From NCBI GenBank assembly GCA_031255275.1, contig JAIRSV010000037.1, forward strand, positions 1 through 7,500: 7,500 nt of DNA, written 5' to 3'. Origin of the DNA: Proteiniphilum sp. (GTDB lineage: Bacteria; Bacteroidota; Bacteroidia; Bacteroidales; Dysgonomonadaceae). Position numbers and translations under genes: made by a program. Shown piece after piece: positions 1 through 6,220 of the stretch. Numbering within the stretch: position 1 is the stretch's first letter; the number at the start of each line of letters is the position of its first letter. The notes under the pieces are model-generated. The model was not told where the DNA came from and did no database searches. It worked only from the letters and a program-made list of their open reading frames with translations.

Positions 1-459
1 TCGGTGAACCGGCTGAAAGATAGTGAATCGGCATCGCGCGTGGTGATCCTGCTTACCGACGGAACCAATAACAGCGGCCAGATAGCGCCCCTTACCGCTG
101 CCGACCTGGCACGTTCCTACGGCATTCGTGTTTACACGATCGGGGCGGGAACCAAAGGAATGGCCCCTACGCCTAGTAATACGCCATACGGAATCAAGAT
201 ACAAAATATGCCCGTGGATATTGACGAGAAAACGCTTACCGAGATTGCCGCGATGACTGGGGGGCAATACTTCCGGGCACAGGACACCGAAGGACTTGGC
301 CAGGTGTATGACGAGATAGATGAAATGGAGAAACACCTGATCAGCGTACAGCATGTGACGCGCCACAGGGAATTATTCCTGCCGTTTGCGCTGGCTGCCC
401 TGGGATTGATATTACTGGAGTTGTTACTGCGAAGGACGTGGCTAAGAAGCGTACCTTGA
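1..459 (+). CDS. batA: BatA, von Willebrand A membrane protein (3' part only)
   Basis: Partial gene: the reading frame is open from base 1 (TCG) and the true start lies left of the window, so the GTG at 4 is not a start. The 152 visible residues are roughly the C-terminal half of a BatA protein (usually about 330 residues). They begin in the second half of a von Willebrand A domain. The strand VVILLTDG (window residues 14-21) carries the Asp of the third metal-binding (MIDAS) loop, and GIRVYTIGAG (41-50) is the next beta strand. After the domain, residues 125-143 form a hydrophobic membrane helix followed by an Arg-rich tail, which should be cytoplasmic. The product should therefore be an inner-membrane protein with its VWA domain in the periplasm, working with BatB, whose gene starts 17 bases downstream. 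The family is linked to aerotolerance by work in Bacteroides fragilis; the biochemical role is unknown. The identification rests on domain plus operon position. Confidence 0.9.
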   Translation, partial: SVNRLKDSESASRVVILLTDGTNNSGQIAPLTAADLARSYGIRVYTIGAGTKGMAPTPSNTPYGIKIQNMPVDIDEKTLTEIAAMTGGQYFRAQDTEGLGQVYDEIDEMEKHLISVQHVTRHRELFLPFALAALGLILLELLLRRTWLRSVP

Positions 460-476
460 AATAAAAAGCGACAGAT

Positions 477-1517
477 ATGTTTAGATTCGGAAATCCGGAA
501 TATTTATGGTTGTTCTTCGCCATGCCCCTGTTGCTGGCGATATATGTCTACCTGAACATCAGAAAGAAAAGAGACGTGCAGAAGATGGGGAATCTGGTCA
601 CACTCAAGATGATGATGCCCGAACTCTCCCTGAAACGTTCCTACCTGAAGTTCTGGCTTATCTTCGTCGCCCTGTGCGCCGGCATTTTCATGATAGCCCG
701 TCCGCAGTTCGGCACAAAAGTGGAGACAGTAGAGAAGGACGGGATCGAACTGGTGATAGCCATTGACGTATCCAACTCGATGTTGGCCGAAGATGTGTCA
801 CCCAACAGACTGGCGCGCGCCAAACAGATCCTGTCGAGGCTGATTGACCTGCGCAGGAACGATAAGATCGCATTGATCGTATTTGCAGGAGAGGCGTATG
901 TACAGATGCCGCTGACGTCCGACACGCAGTCGGCAAAGATATTCCTTAACAGCATCGACCCGAGCCTCGTCCCGATACAGGGCACCGCGATAGGACAGGC
1001 AATCAGCCTGGGGATGAGTTCTTTTTCGAGCGACCGGGAGATGAGCAAGGCAATGGTGATCATCACCGACGGTGAAGATCACGGCGGAAGCGCCATTGAT
1101 ATTGCTGCGGAAGCGGCAAAAGCCGGCGTGATGATCAACGTGGCAGGGATCGGTTCGCCCGACGGTTCGCCCATCCCCGCTACGGAATATGGCCGTAACT
1201 TCATGACAGATTCCGAGGGCAACGTGGTAGTGTCCCGCCTGAACGAACAGACGGCAATGGAGATAGCACAGAGCGGCGGCGGATTGTATGTCCGCGCCGA
1301 CAACTCAGGCAACGCCATCCGGGCACTGGAAGCACAGCTTGATGAATTGGAAAAAGGTAAGACCGCCAGCCTTACCTATTCGGAATACGATGAAAAATTT
1401 CCCCTGCTTGCCTGGATACTCCTGCTCATACTGTTGGCAGAGATACTTGTGTACGACAAGAAAAATCCGCTGTTCAAAAACGTGAGGGTATTTGATAAGA
1501 AGGAGGAAAAAAGATAA
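477..1517 (+). CDS. batB: BatB, von Willebrand A membrane protein
   Basis: This 346-residue protein is full length for BatB. Hydrophobic helices lie at about residues 10-27, 59-75 and 309-326. The positive residues between the first two (RKKRD, 29-33) and after the third (KK, KKEEKR) put those parts in the cytoplasm, so the VWA domain (about 88-290) should face the periplasm. The metal-binding MIDAS set looks complete: D97-V-S99-N-S101, T170 (in IQGT) and D198 in ITDGE, so it probably binds a divalent cation and a protein ligand. The gene starts 17 bases after batA and its stop overlaps the batC ATG by one base (TAATG), so it is clearly co-transcribed. BatA and BatB are paralogues expected to act together in the envelope. 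The Bat aerotolerance role is known from the family; the partner and ligand are inferred only in general terms. Confidence 0.95.
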   Translation: MFRFGNPEYLWLFFAMPLLLAIYVYLNIRKKRDVQKMGNLVTLKMMMPELSLKRSYLKFWLIFVALCAGIFMIARPQFGTKVETVEKDGIELVIAIDVSNSMLAEDVSPNRLARAKQILSRLIDLRRNDKIALIVFAGEAYVQMPLTSDTQSAKIFLNSIDPSLVPIQGTAIGQAISLGMSSFSSDREMSKAMVIITDGEDHGGSAIDIAAEAAKAGVMINVAGIGSPDGSPIPATEYGRNFMTDSEGNVVVSRLNEQTAMEIAQSGGGLYVRADNSGNAIRALEAQLDELEKGKTASLTYSEYDEKFPLLAWILLLILLAEILVYDKKNPLFKNVRVFDKKEEKR

Positions 1518-2293
1518 TGTATCGTCCTAAAAACAGATTACAGTTTGTAAAGAATAGTCGAATGAACAGGTCTATTATAAAATGTATCCTATTTCTCTTG
1601 TCGGGGATGATCACCTCCGTGACGGTCTCCGCGCAAAGAGACGTCAGGAAGGATATTCGCAAAGGGAATAAGGAGTACCGGCAGGAAAAATTTTCCGATG
1701 CCACCAAGTCCTACGAAAGTGCAATAGAAGGAAACGCCGCGTCCAAAGAAGCGAATTTCAACTTCGGGAATGCGCTTTACCGGCAAAAAGAGTGGGATCA
1801 GGCTATCGAGAAATACAACCACTATATTTCACTGGAACGGGAAAAACCGAAGGAAGCCTCTGCCGGATGGCATAATATAGGAAACGCGACACTGCAAAAG
1901 AAAGATCTGCAAAACGCAATGGAAGCCTATAAAATGGCATTGCGATTGAATCCTCAGGACAATGAGACGCGCTATAATCTGGCGGTCGTGCAGAAGATGA
2001 TCAGAGATAAGGATGAGCAGGGAGGAGGAGAGCAGGATCAACAGGAGCAGGAGCAGCAACAGCAGGAGCAAGACCAACAGCAACAACAGCAGCCGCAACA
2101 GAATGAACAGAATCGGGAACAACGCGTCGAACAGCCGGATCAACCCGAACAGATGTCGCGCGACAACGCCCGTCAACTGCTTCAGGCAATAGAACAGGAC
2201 GAGCGGGAAACCCAGGAGAAAGTGCAAAAGATAAAGGCCGCAGAGAGAGAAGAACAGGCCGAAGATAACAGGAGAAACAACAAGAATTGGTAG
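1517..2293 (+). CDS. batC: BatC, exported TPR protein with Gln/Glu-rich tail
   Basis: This 258-residue protein has an N-terminal hydrophobic stretch (about 20-38, ending VSAQ) that looks like a signal peptide. About three TPR-like helical pairs follow at 44-75, 78-110 and 116-148, with typical motifs such as NFGNALYRQKEWDQAI and WHNIGNATLQKKDLQNAMEAY. Residues about 168-212 are a low-complexity Gln/Glu/Asp tract, followed by a charged helical end (213-258). No other membrane segment is seen, so it is probably periplasmic. Start choice: ATG 1517 overlaps the batB stop and has AAGGAGG at 1500-1506, but it gives a 15-residue extension before the signal peptide. ATG 1562 (Met16) would give a more usual signal peptide of about 25 residues, and either is possible. 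TPRs bind proteins, so BatC is probably a scaffold in the Bat complex; that role is inference. Confidence 0.9.
   Translation: MYRPKNRLQFVKNSRMNRSIIKCILFLLSGMITSVTVSAQRDVRKDIRKGNKEYRQEKFSDATKSYESAIEGNAASKEANFNFGNALYRQKEWDQAIEKYNHYISLEREKPKEASAGWHNIGNATLQKKDLQNAMEAYKMALRLNPQDNETRYNLAVVQKMIRDKDEQGGGEQDQQEQEQQQQEQDQQQQQQPQQNEQNREQRVEQPDQPEQMSRDNARQLLQAIEQDERETQEKVQKIKAAEREEQAEDNRRNNKNW
2027..2152 (+). repeat. Gln/Glu low-complexity CAG/CAA/GAG tract inside batC
   Basis: This stretch of batC is built almost wholly from CAG, CAA, GAG and GAC codons, for example CAGCAACAGCAGGAGC near 2053. It encodes Gln-rich runs with interspersed Glu and Asp and a few Pro and Asn. The mixed CAG/CAA use lowers but does not remove the chance of replication slippage. 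Every unit is a triplet, so slippage would change length without breaking the frame. Such tracts are commonly seen in the linker after the TPRs of BatC homologues, and this one is probably a disordered spacer. Confidence 0.8.
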
Positions 2294-2365
2294 AAATACA
2301 AAATGCGCCAATGAATCGAGATATTGATAAATTAAAAACGAAAAGCTAAAGATTAAATAAACCGA

Positions 2366-4204
2366 ATGAAACAGATCTATGCGTTTTTTCTTCTTTTCGC
2401 GGTGCTGATTACCGGTGCCGATAAGGTATCCGGACAGGTAACATTCAAAGCATCCGCGCCGGCGACGGTGGTTGAAGGGGAACAGTTCCGGCTGAGCTAT
2501 ATCCTGAACGAGAGAGGGAAAGATCTTCGCCTGCCTGATATTCCCGATTTTGATATTCTGTTCGGCCCCACCGAATCCCTCAGCTTCAGCGAGCATACAG
2601 TGAACGGTAAAACCACTTCCGAGAATTCCGTTACCTATACCTATACCCTGATGGCGAAAAAAGCGGGAACATTCACCATTTCTCCCGCTTCCATCAAAGT
2701 GAACGGGAGCAATTACGAATCCAATTCCCTGCAAATAAAGGTGCTCCCTCCCGACGAATCACCGCCGCAGAGGACTGAGGGGCGTTCGTCCGGCGCAAAG
2801 ACTGTCTCTTCCGATGATGCTTTTATCAGAGCGATCGTCTCCAAAAACGACCCCTATGAGCAGGAAGGATTTACCGTTACGTTCAGGCTTTATTTTTATA
2901 CCGTATTGAACGTGGTTAACTTCGGGAAGATACAGTTTCCCGAATTTGAAGGTTTTATGGTGGAGGAGGTTAATCTTCCGTCGAACCTGCAGTTGCAACT
3001 GGAGCGGTATAACGGACGAAACTATTACACGGCCGATCTTCGCAAAACATTGCTGTTCCCTCAGCGTTCGGGACAGATGACCATCCCTCGCGGAAGTTTG
3101 GAGATGGTCTTTTCGGTTCCGTCGGGGAGGAAGGTTTCCAGTTTCTTCGGCACACAGGAGGTGATGGTGGATGTGAAGAAAGAACTGGTTACAAATCCAC
3201 TGTCCATCAACGTAAAACCCCTTCCGGCAAACAGACCGGCCGGTTATGCCAACGCAGTGGGCACCTTCACCCTGAAGTCCGGCATTAATTCTACGGAAGT
3301 AAAGGCCAATGAAGCAGTCACCATGACGCTGGAAATATCGGGCACGGGGAATCTTAAGCTGATCCGGAATCCCGAAATAGCGTTTCCCGACAATTTCCAA
3401 TCGTACGATCCGACCATCACCAACTCTTTGAATGTGACGACCAACGGACTGACCGGAATCCGGAAGATAGAATATATGGCTATCCCGCGTTACGAAGGAG
3501 AGTATACGATACCGGCGGTGGAATTCAGCTATTTCAATCCGAACGGAAACAGGTACGAGACGCTGACCGTGCCCGAACAGAAACTGCAGATAACGAAGGG
3601 AGAGGGCGGCAGTGTGGCGAATACCTTTGTGAACCGCCAGGACGTGAAGGTAGAGCAGGATATACGTTTCCTGAAAACCGGTGAACCGGCCTATCTTTCG
3701 GGGACCGCCTTCTTTGTAGGTTCGCTCAACTACTGGCTGTGGTACCTGGTTCCGCTGACGGTACTGATCCTGTTTTACATCATCAACCGGAAGCAGGCGC
3801 GTGAAAATGCAAACGTAGCGCTGATGCGTACCCGGAGGGCGAATAAGATGGCTATCAAGAGACTGAAAGCGGCGAACGGCTACCTCCGCGAACAGGACAA
3901 AGAGCATTTTTACGAAGAAGTTCTCCGCGCAATATGGGGATATTTCAGCGACAAGCTTTCCATCCCGCTGGCGCGCCTTTCGAGAAACAATATCGAAGAG
4001 GAACTGTCGCGAAAGGGAATCGGTGAACAGTTGACGGGCAAGTTTATAGAGATCCTGGATACCTGCGAATTTGCACGGTATGCCCCTGCCGAAAGCAGTG
4101 CGGAGATGGATCGGATATACAACGGTGCGATGGGTGCCATCGAGGAGATGGAAAACAGATTGAGAAAGGCAGGAAGGAGAGAAGAAGATGTCAGGCAGAT
4201 GTAA
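2366..4204 (+). CDS. batD: BatD, exported membrane-anchored protein
   Basis: This 612-residue protein matches the size and layout of the BatD (oxygen tolerance) family. Residues 1-24 are a signal peptide ending VSGQ. Residues about 25-430 are rich in beta strands and probably form several tandem immunoglobulin-like units, judging by recurring stretches such as KASAPATVVEGEQFRLSY, AFIRAIVSKNDPYEQEGFTV and TFTLKSGINSTEVKANEAVT. A single membrane helix lies at about 456-473 (WYLVPLTVLILFYII), followed by a basic, mostly helical cytoplasmic tail of about 138 residues. The large N-terminal part should be periplasmic. The gene follows batC after 72 AT-rich bases with no TAnnTTTG promoter, and batE starts 23 bases after it. 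It may be the main structural partner of BatA and BatB; this is inferred from operon conservation. No catalytic motif is visible. The start is the only one that gives a clean signal peptide. Confidence 0.93.
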   Translation: MKQIYAFFLLFAVLITGADKVSGQVTFKASAPATVVEGEQFRLSYILNERGKDLRLPDIPDFDILFGPTESLSFSEHTVNGKTTSENSVTYTYTLMAKKAGTFTISPASIKVNGSNYESNSLQIKVLPPDESPPQRTEGRSSGAKTVSSDDAFIRAIVSKNDPYEQEGFTVTFRLYFYTVLNVVNFGKIQFPEFEGFMVEEVNLPSNLQLQLERYNGRNYYTADLRKTLLFPQRSGQMTIPRGSLEMVFSVPSGRKVSSFFGTQEVMVDVKKELVTNPLSINVKPLPANRPAGYANAVGTFTLKSGINSTEVKANEAVTMTLEISGTGNLKLIRNPEIAFPDNFQSYDPTITNSLNVTTNGLTGIRKIEYMAIPRYEGEYTIPAVEFSYFNPNGNRYETLTVPEQKLQITKGEGGSVANTFVNRQDVKVEQDIRFLKTGEPAYLSGTAFFVGSLNYWLWYLVPLTVLILFYIINRKQARENANVALMRTRRANKMAIKRLKAANGYLREQDKEHFYEEVLRAIWGYFSDKLSIPLARLSRNNIEEELSRKGIGEQLTGKFIEILDTCEFARYAPAESSAEMDRIYNGAMGAIEEMENRLRKAGRREEDVRQM

Positions 4205-4227
4205 TAAAATCATGAAACGCTAAGGAT

Positions 4228-5001
4228 ATGATACGCAATATATTAATTTTTATCCCGATCCTGTGCGCCTTTGCCGGGACGGCGGCGGGACAGGAGCCGG
4301 AAAGTACGCCTGAGGCTGCCGCCCGGGCATACCGCGACCAGAACTACGGGGAAAGCATCGCGCTTTACGAAGAAATTATAGCGCGGGGTGTGGCTGAAGA
4401 CAAAGTCTCCGCCCAGCTCTATTATAACCTGGGGAATGCCTGTTTCCGCGATAACCGGCTGGGAAAAGCAATCCTCTGCTACGAAAGAGCGCTGCTTCTC
4501 GATCCGGGAGACGGTGACATCCGGCACAACCTCCGGTTTGCGCAGAACCGTACCGTAGACCGTATCAATACGGCCGGCGATCTTTTTCTCGCCAACTGGT
4601 TCAGAGGCATCAGGAATGTGTTCAGCTCCAACGGCTGGGCTGCGACAGGTATTCTGTTTTTCATTCTGTTCCTGGCCTGTGTAGCTGTTTATCTTTTCAT
4701 GCGCCCGCTTTGGGCAAGGAAGAGTGCTTTTTATGCAGGCATCACACTCTTTCTGCTGGTGATTACGGCAAACATCTTTGCCTTCAGCCAAAAGAACGAA
4801 CGCCTCCGGCGGGATTCCGCCATTGTGATGACGGGAGCCGCACCGGTCAACGCTTCGCCTTACGCCAACAGCAATCAACTCTTCGAATTGCACGAAGGCA
4901 CAAAGGTGAGGATCAGGAACAGCGACGAAAACTGGTTCGAAATTCAGATAGCCGACGGCAGCGTAGGCTGGATTCACCGGCAAAACGTGGAGGTGATATG
5001 A
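4228..5001 (+). CDS. batE: BatE, TPR and SH3-like membrane protein
   Basis: This 257-residue protein has a signal peptide at 1-22 (ends AAGQ). Two TPR units follow at about 25-98; YYNLGNACFRDNRLGKAILCYERAL is textbook TPR spacing with the usual G, A and Y/F positions, and DPGDGDIRHNL closes the second. Two membrane helices lie at about 138-158 and 167-186, separated by a short basic loop (RPLWARK). The C-terminal part (about 196-257), with TKVRIRNSDENWFEIQIADG and the closing GWIH, is a bacterial SH3 (SH3b) domain. With the signal peptide cleaved and two helices, both the TPR and SH3b parts face the periplasm. SH3b domains often bind peptides or cell wall, so BatE could link the Bat assembly to the envelope; this is inference. 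Its stop overlaps the next gene by four bases (ATGA), suggesting coupled translation. Confidence 0.92.
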   Translation: MIRNILIFIPILCAFAGTAAGQEPESTPEAAARAYRDQNYGESIALYEEIIARGVAEDKVSAQLYYNLGNACFRDNRLGKAILCYERALLLDPGDGDIRHNLRFAQNRTVDRINTAGDLFLANWFRGIRNVFSSNGWAATGILFFILFLACVAVYLFMRPLWARKSAFYAGITLFLLVITANIFAFSQKNERLRRDSAIVMTGAAPVNASPYANSNQLFELHEGTKVRIRNSDENWFEIQIADGSVGWIHRQNVEVI

Positions 5002-5696
5002 AAAAATTTGTAGAAAGCCTGCTCCCCGTTGAGCGCGATCTGTTTTTCGCCCTGAACGGCAGCGAATCGCCTTTTTTTGACAACGTGATGTGGACCGTCA
5101 GCGGCCGGTTTATCTGGATCCCGCTCTTTCTCTTCATCCTTTTCCTCTTTTTCTACCGGACGCGCCGGAAAGAGGCCATCCTGGTTACGATTTTCTTTAT
5201 TCTCCTGTTTGTGGTAACCGACCAGGTATCCTCCTCCTTCTTTAAGCCATTCTTCGAGCGTTTTCGTCCCACCCATCACCCCGACTTCAAGGACTCGGTG
5301 GATATAATGAACGGTTACAGAGGTGGCAGATACGGATTTATTTCGGGACACGCCACCAACAGTTTCGGGCTGGCCGTGTTCCTTTCCCTGGTATTCGCCA
5401 ATCGCCTGCTCACGATCAGCTCGCTGCTCTGGGCGACCGTCAACAGCTATACCCGCATCTATCTGGGAGTGCATTTTATTTCGGATATTGTGGCGGGAAT
5501 GATCGTGGGGTCGCTCCTCGCACTCCTCCTGTACGGGATGTATATGGCATTGAGGAAAATCATCATCCGTCCCGCGCCGTCCCGCCGGGAAAGCGCCTAC
5601 GGCAAAAAAGAGGGTTCGCTGCTGGCCGTATTCATTATTTTGTATATGGTCATTATTGCCGTTTTCAGCCCTTTTTTGGCAACCCTGCCTCATTGA
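4998..5696 (+). CDS. PAP2-family membrane phosphatase
   Basis: This 232-residue protein has about six membrane helices (roughly 36-53, 60-78, 119-135, 138-156, 163-182 and 206-226). All three PAP2 phosphatase motifs are present: K83-x6-R90-P91, S116-G117-H118, and R153-x5-H159-x3-D163. H118 and H159 would be the catalytic pair. The basic loops (RTRRKE at 54-59; RRKE-like 186-197) place the active site on the periplasmic face. Such enzymes remove phosphate from lipids, for example undecaprenyl pyrophosphate, lipid A or phosphatidic acid, and sequence alone does not say which. The start is ATG 4998, sharing ATGA with the batE stop, with GGAGG at 4989-4993. The frame stays open upstream to 4710, but that part lies inside batE and is not a plausible extension. 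The overlap makes it the last gene of the Bat transcript; a functional link to Bat is unproven. Confidence 0.92.
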   Translation: MKKFVESLLPVERDLFFALNGSESPFFDNVMWTVSGRFIWIPLFLFILFLFFYRTRRKEAILVTIFFILLFVVTDQVSSSFFKPFFERFRPTHHPDFKDSVDIMNGYRGGRYGFISGHATNSFGLAVFLSLVFANRLLTISSLLWATVNSYTRIYLGVHFISDIVAGMIVGSLLALLLYGMYMALRKIIIRPAPSRRESAYGKKEGSLLAVFIILYMVIIAVFSPFLATLPH

Positions 5697-5751
5697 AGAT
5701 GTTATAAGAAATGAAAAGGAGCTGTTTTCGCAAAGATTCTGATGTAAAAAA

Positions 5752-5782
5752 TTTGGTTTCTCTGTTTTTTTGCGTATGTTTA
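5752..5782 (+). promoter_or_regulatory. Bacteroidota-type promoter for the small HTH gene
   Basis: TTTG at 5752-5755 (the -33 element) is followed after 19 bases by TATGTTTA at 5775-5782, which matches TAnnTTTG at five of its six fixed positions (last G replaced by A). The spacing is what Bacteroidota primary sigma factor promoters show. Transcription should begin near 5787-5791, so the ATG at 5787 sits at or before the mRNA start and is unlikely to be used. The region lies in the 90-base or longer gap after the phosphatase gene, consistent with a new transcription unit. Found by eye; the match is good but not perfect. Confidence 0.6.
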
Positions 5783-5840
5783 TGGCATGAATGGATTTCC
5801 AAATTATAGTATTAAATTAATGATAAAAAAAGAAGAAGCC

Positions 5841-6131
5841 ATGGCAAGAACAATCACTTTTAACGCGTTGAGAGAACTGAAAGATAAGCTCCCCGACGGC
5901 AGTATCCACCGGATAGCCGAGGAATTGGGCATGAGGCCCGAAACCGTAAGAAATTATTTCGGAGGATACAATTACAAAGAAGGCCGGAGTGCGGGTATAC
6001 ATATCGAACCCGGTCCCAACGGCGGTATTGTCGTTCTCGACGATACCACGATTTTTGACAAGGCGTTGAATATTCTCGGCCTTAAGGACTACCCCGAACC
6101 TGATTCGGTGGAAGTCCGGGAGGTGGAATAG
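5841..6131 (+). CDS. Small helix-turn-helix DNA-binding-like protein
   Basis: This is a 96-residue protein from ATG 5841. In-frame ATGs also exist at 5787 and 5820. The 5841 start is preferred because it begins MARTITFNAL, lies behind an A/G-rich AAGAAGAAG stretch, and leaves a sensible leader of about 50 bases after the predicted promoter. Residues about 19-42 (DGSIHRIAEELGMRPETVRNYFGG) look like a helix-turn-helix: IHRIAEELG as the first helix, M/R/P as the turn, and ETVRNYFGG as the recognition helix. The second half holds a short beta-rich segment, GIHIEPGPNGGIVVLDDTT (52-70), and a short helix, FDKALNILG. I recall similar small conserved proteins of unknown role in Bacteroidales. The likely role is sequence-specific DNA binding, with target unknown. 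It is not overlapped with neighbours and is probably monocistronic. Function is uncertain; it could also be a nucleoid-type protein. Confidence 0.8.
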   Translation: MARTITFNALRELKDKLPDGSIHRIAEELGMRPETVRNYFGGYNYKEGRSAGIHIEPGPNGGIVVLDDTTIFDKALNILGLKDYPEPDSVEVREVE

Positions 6132-6150
6132 AAAGCGCTGTACCGGATTT

Positions 6151-6158
6151 TATCTTTG
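6151..6158 (+). promoter_or_regulatory. TAnnTTTG -7 element ahead of the stress-protein gene
   Basis: TATCTTTG is an exact match to the Bacteroidota TAnnTTTG element. No good TTTG is seen 17-23 bases upstream (the region around 6127-6134 reads AATAGAAA), so the -33 half is weak or absent, which might suggest dependence on an activator. The expected mRNA start is about 6163-6166, immediately before the hairpin that starts at 6167. The element starts 19 bases after the stop of the small HTH gene, so read-through from that gene is also possible. Confidence 0.5.
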
Positions 6159-6166
6159 TATTAACG

Positions 6167-6202
6167 GGGGCATTCGCGAAGTAACAACTTCCCGGATGCC
6201 CT
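6167..6202 (+). promoter_or_regulatory. Strong hairpin in the 5' leader of the stress-protein gene
   Basis: The left arm GGGCATTCGCGAAGT (6168-6182) and right arm ACTTCCCGGATGCCC (6187-6201) pair over 15 positions with one G-T and one C-C mismatch, around an AACA loop. A further G-T pair is possible at 6167 and 6202. It is not a plus-strand intrinsic terminator, because A and not T residues follow (6204-6212). It sits between the TATCTTTG element and the ATG at 6221, so it should form at or very near the 5' end of the mRNA. Roles such as mRNA protection or control of translation are inference. Confidence 0.65.
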
Positions 6203-6220
6203 CAAAAAAAAATAAGCAGC

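Noticed and set aside
2311..2349. A 12-codon open frame in the batC-batD gap
   Set aside because: It is too short and AT-rich to support. It could be a leader peptide, but nothing in the sequence points to one.
1829..2734. A 301-codon minus-strand frame opposite batC and the start of batD
   Set aside because: Its long Leu/Ile run is simply the complement of the CAG/CAA tract of batC, and it crosses two real genes and their gap without a plausible start region.
2759..4213. A 484-codon open frame on the minus strand opposite batD
   Set aside because: It lies wholly opposite a well-supported gene, its product has no recognisable domain or signal, and it is explained by the codon bias of batD keeping one antisense frame open.
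4710..4997. A 96-residue N-terminal extension of the PAP2 protein
   Set aside because: It overlaps batE in another frame, is highly charged and unlike any PAP2 N-terminus. The ATG at 4998 with the ATGA overlap fits much better.
4243..5693. Two long minus-strand frames opposite batE (4243-4983) and the phosphatase (4974-5693)
   Set aside because: They are antisense shadows of genes with clear family motifs, and their products are compositionally odd with no domain.
5711..5809. A 32-codon open frame starting MKRSCFRKD
   Set aside because: It runs through the predicted promoter of the HTH gene, has only a weak site in front, and shows no protein-like pattern. It is probably chance.
6168..6201. 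The hairpin before the stress-protein gene read as a terminator of the upstream gene
   Set aside because: On the plus strand it is followed by an A run, not T, and on the minus strand the bases after it are not T-rich either.
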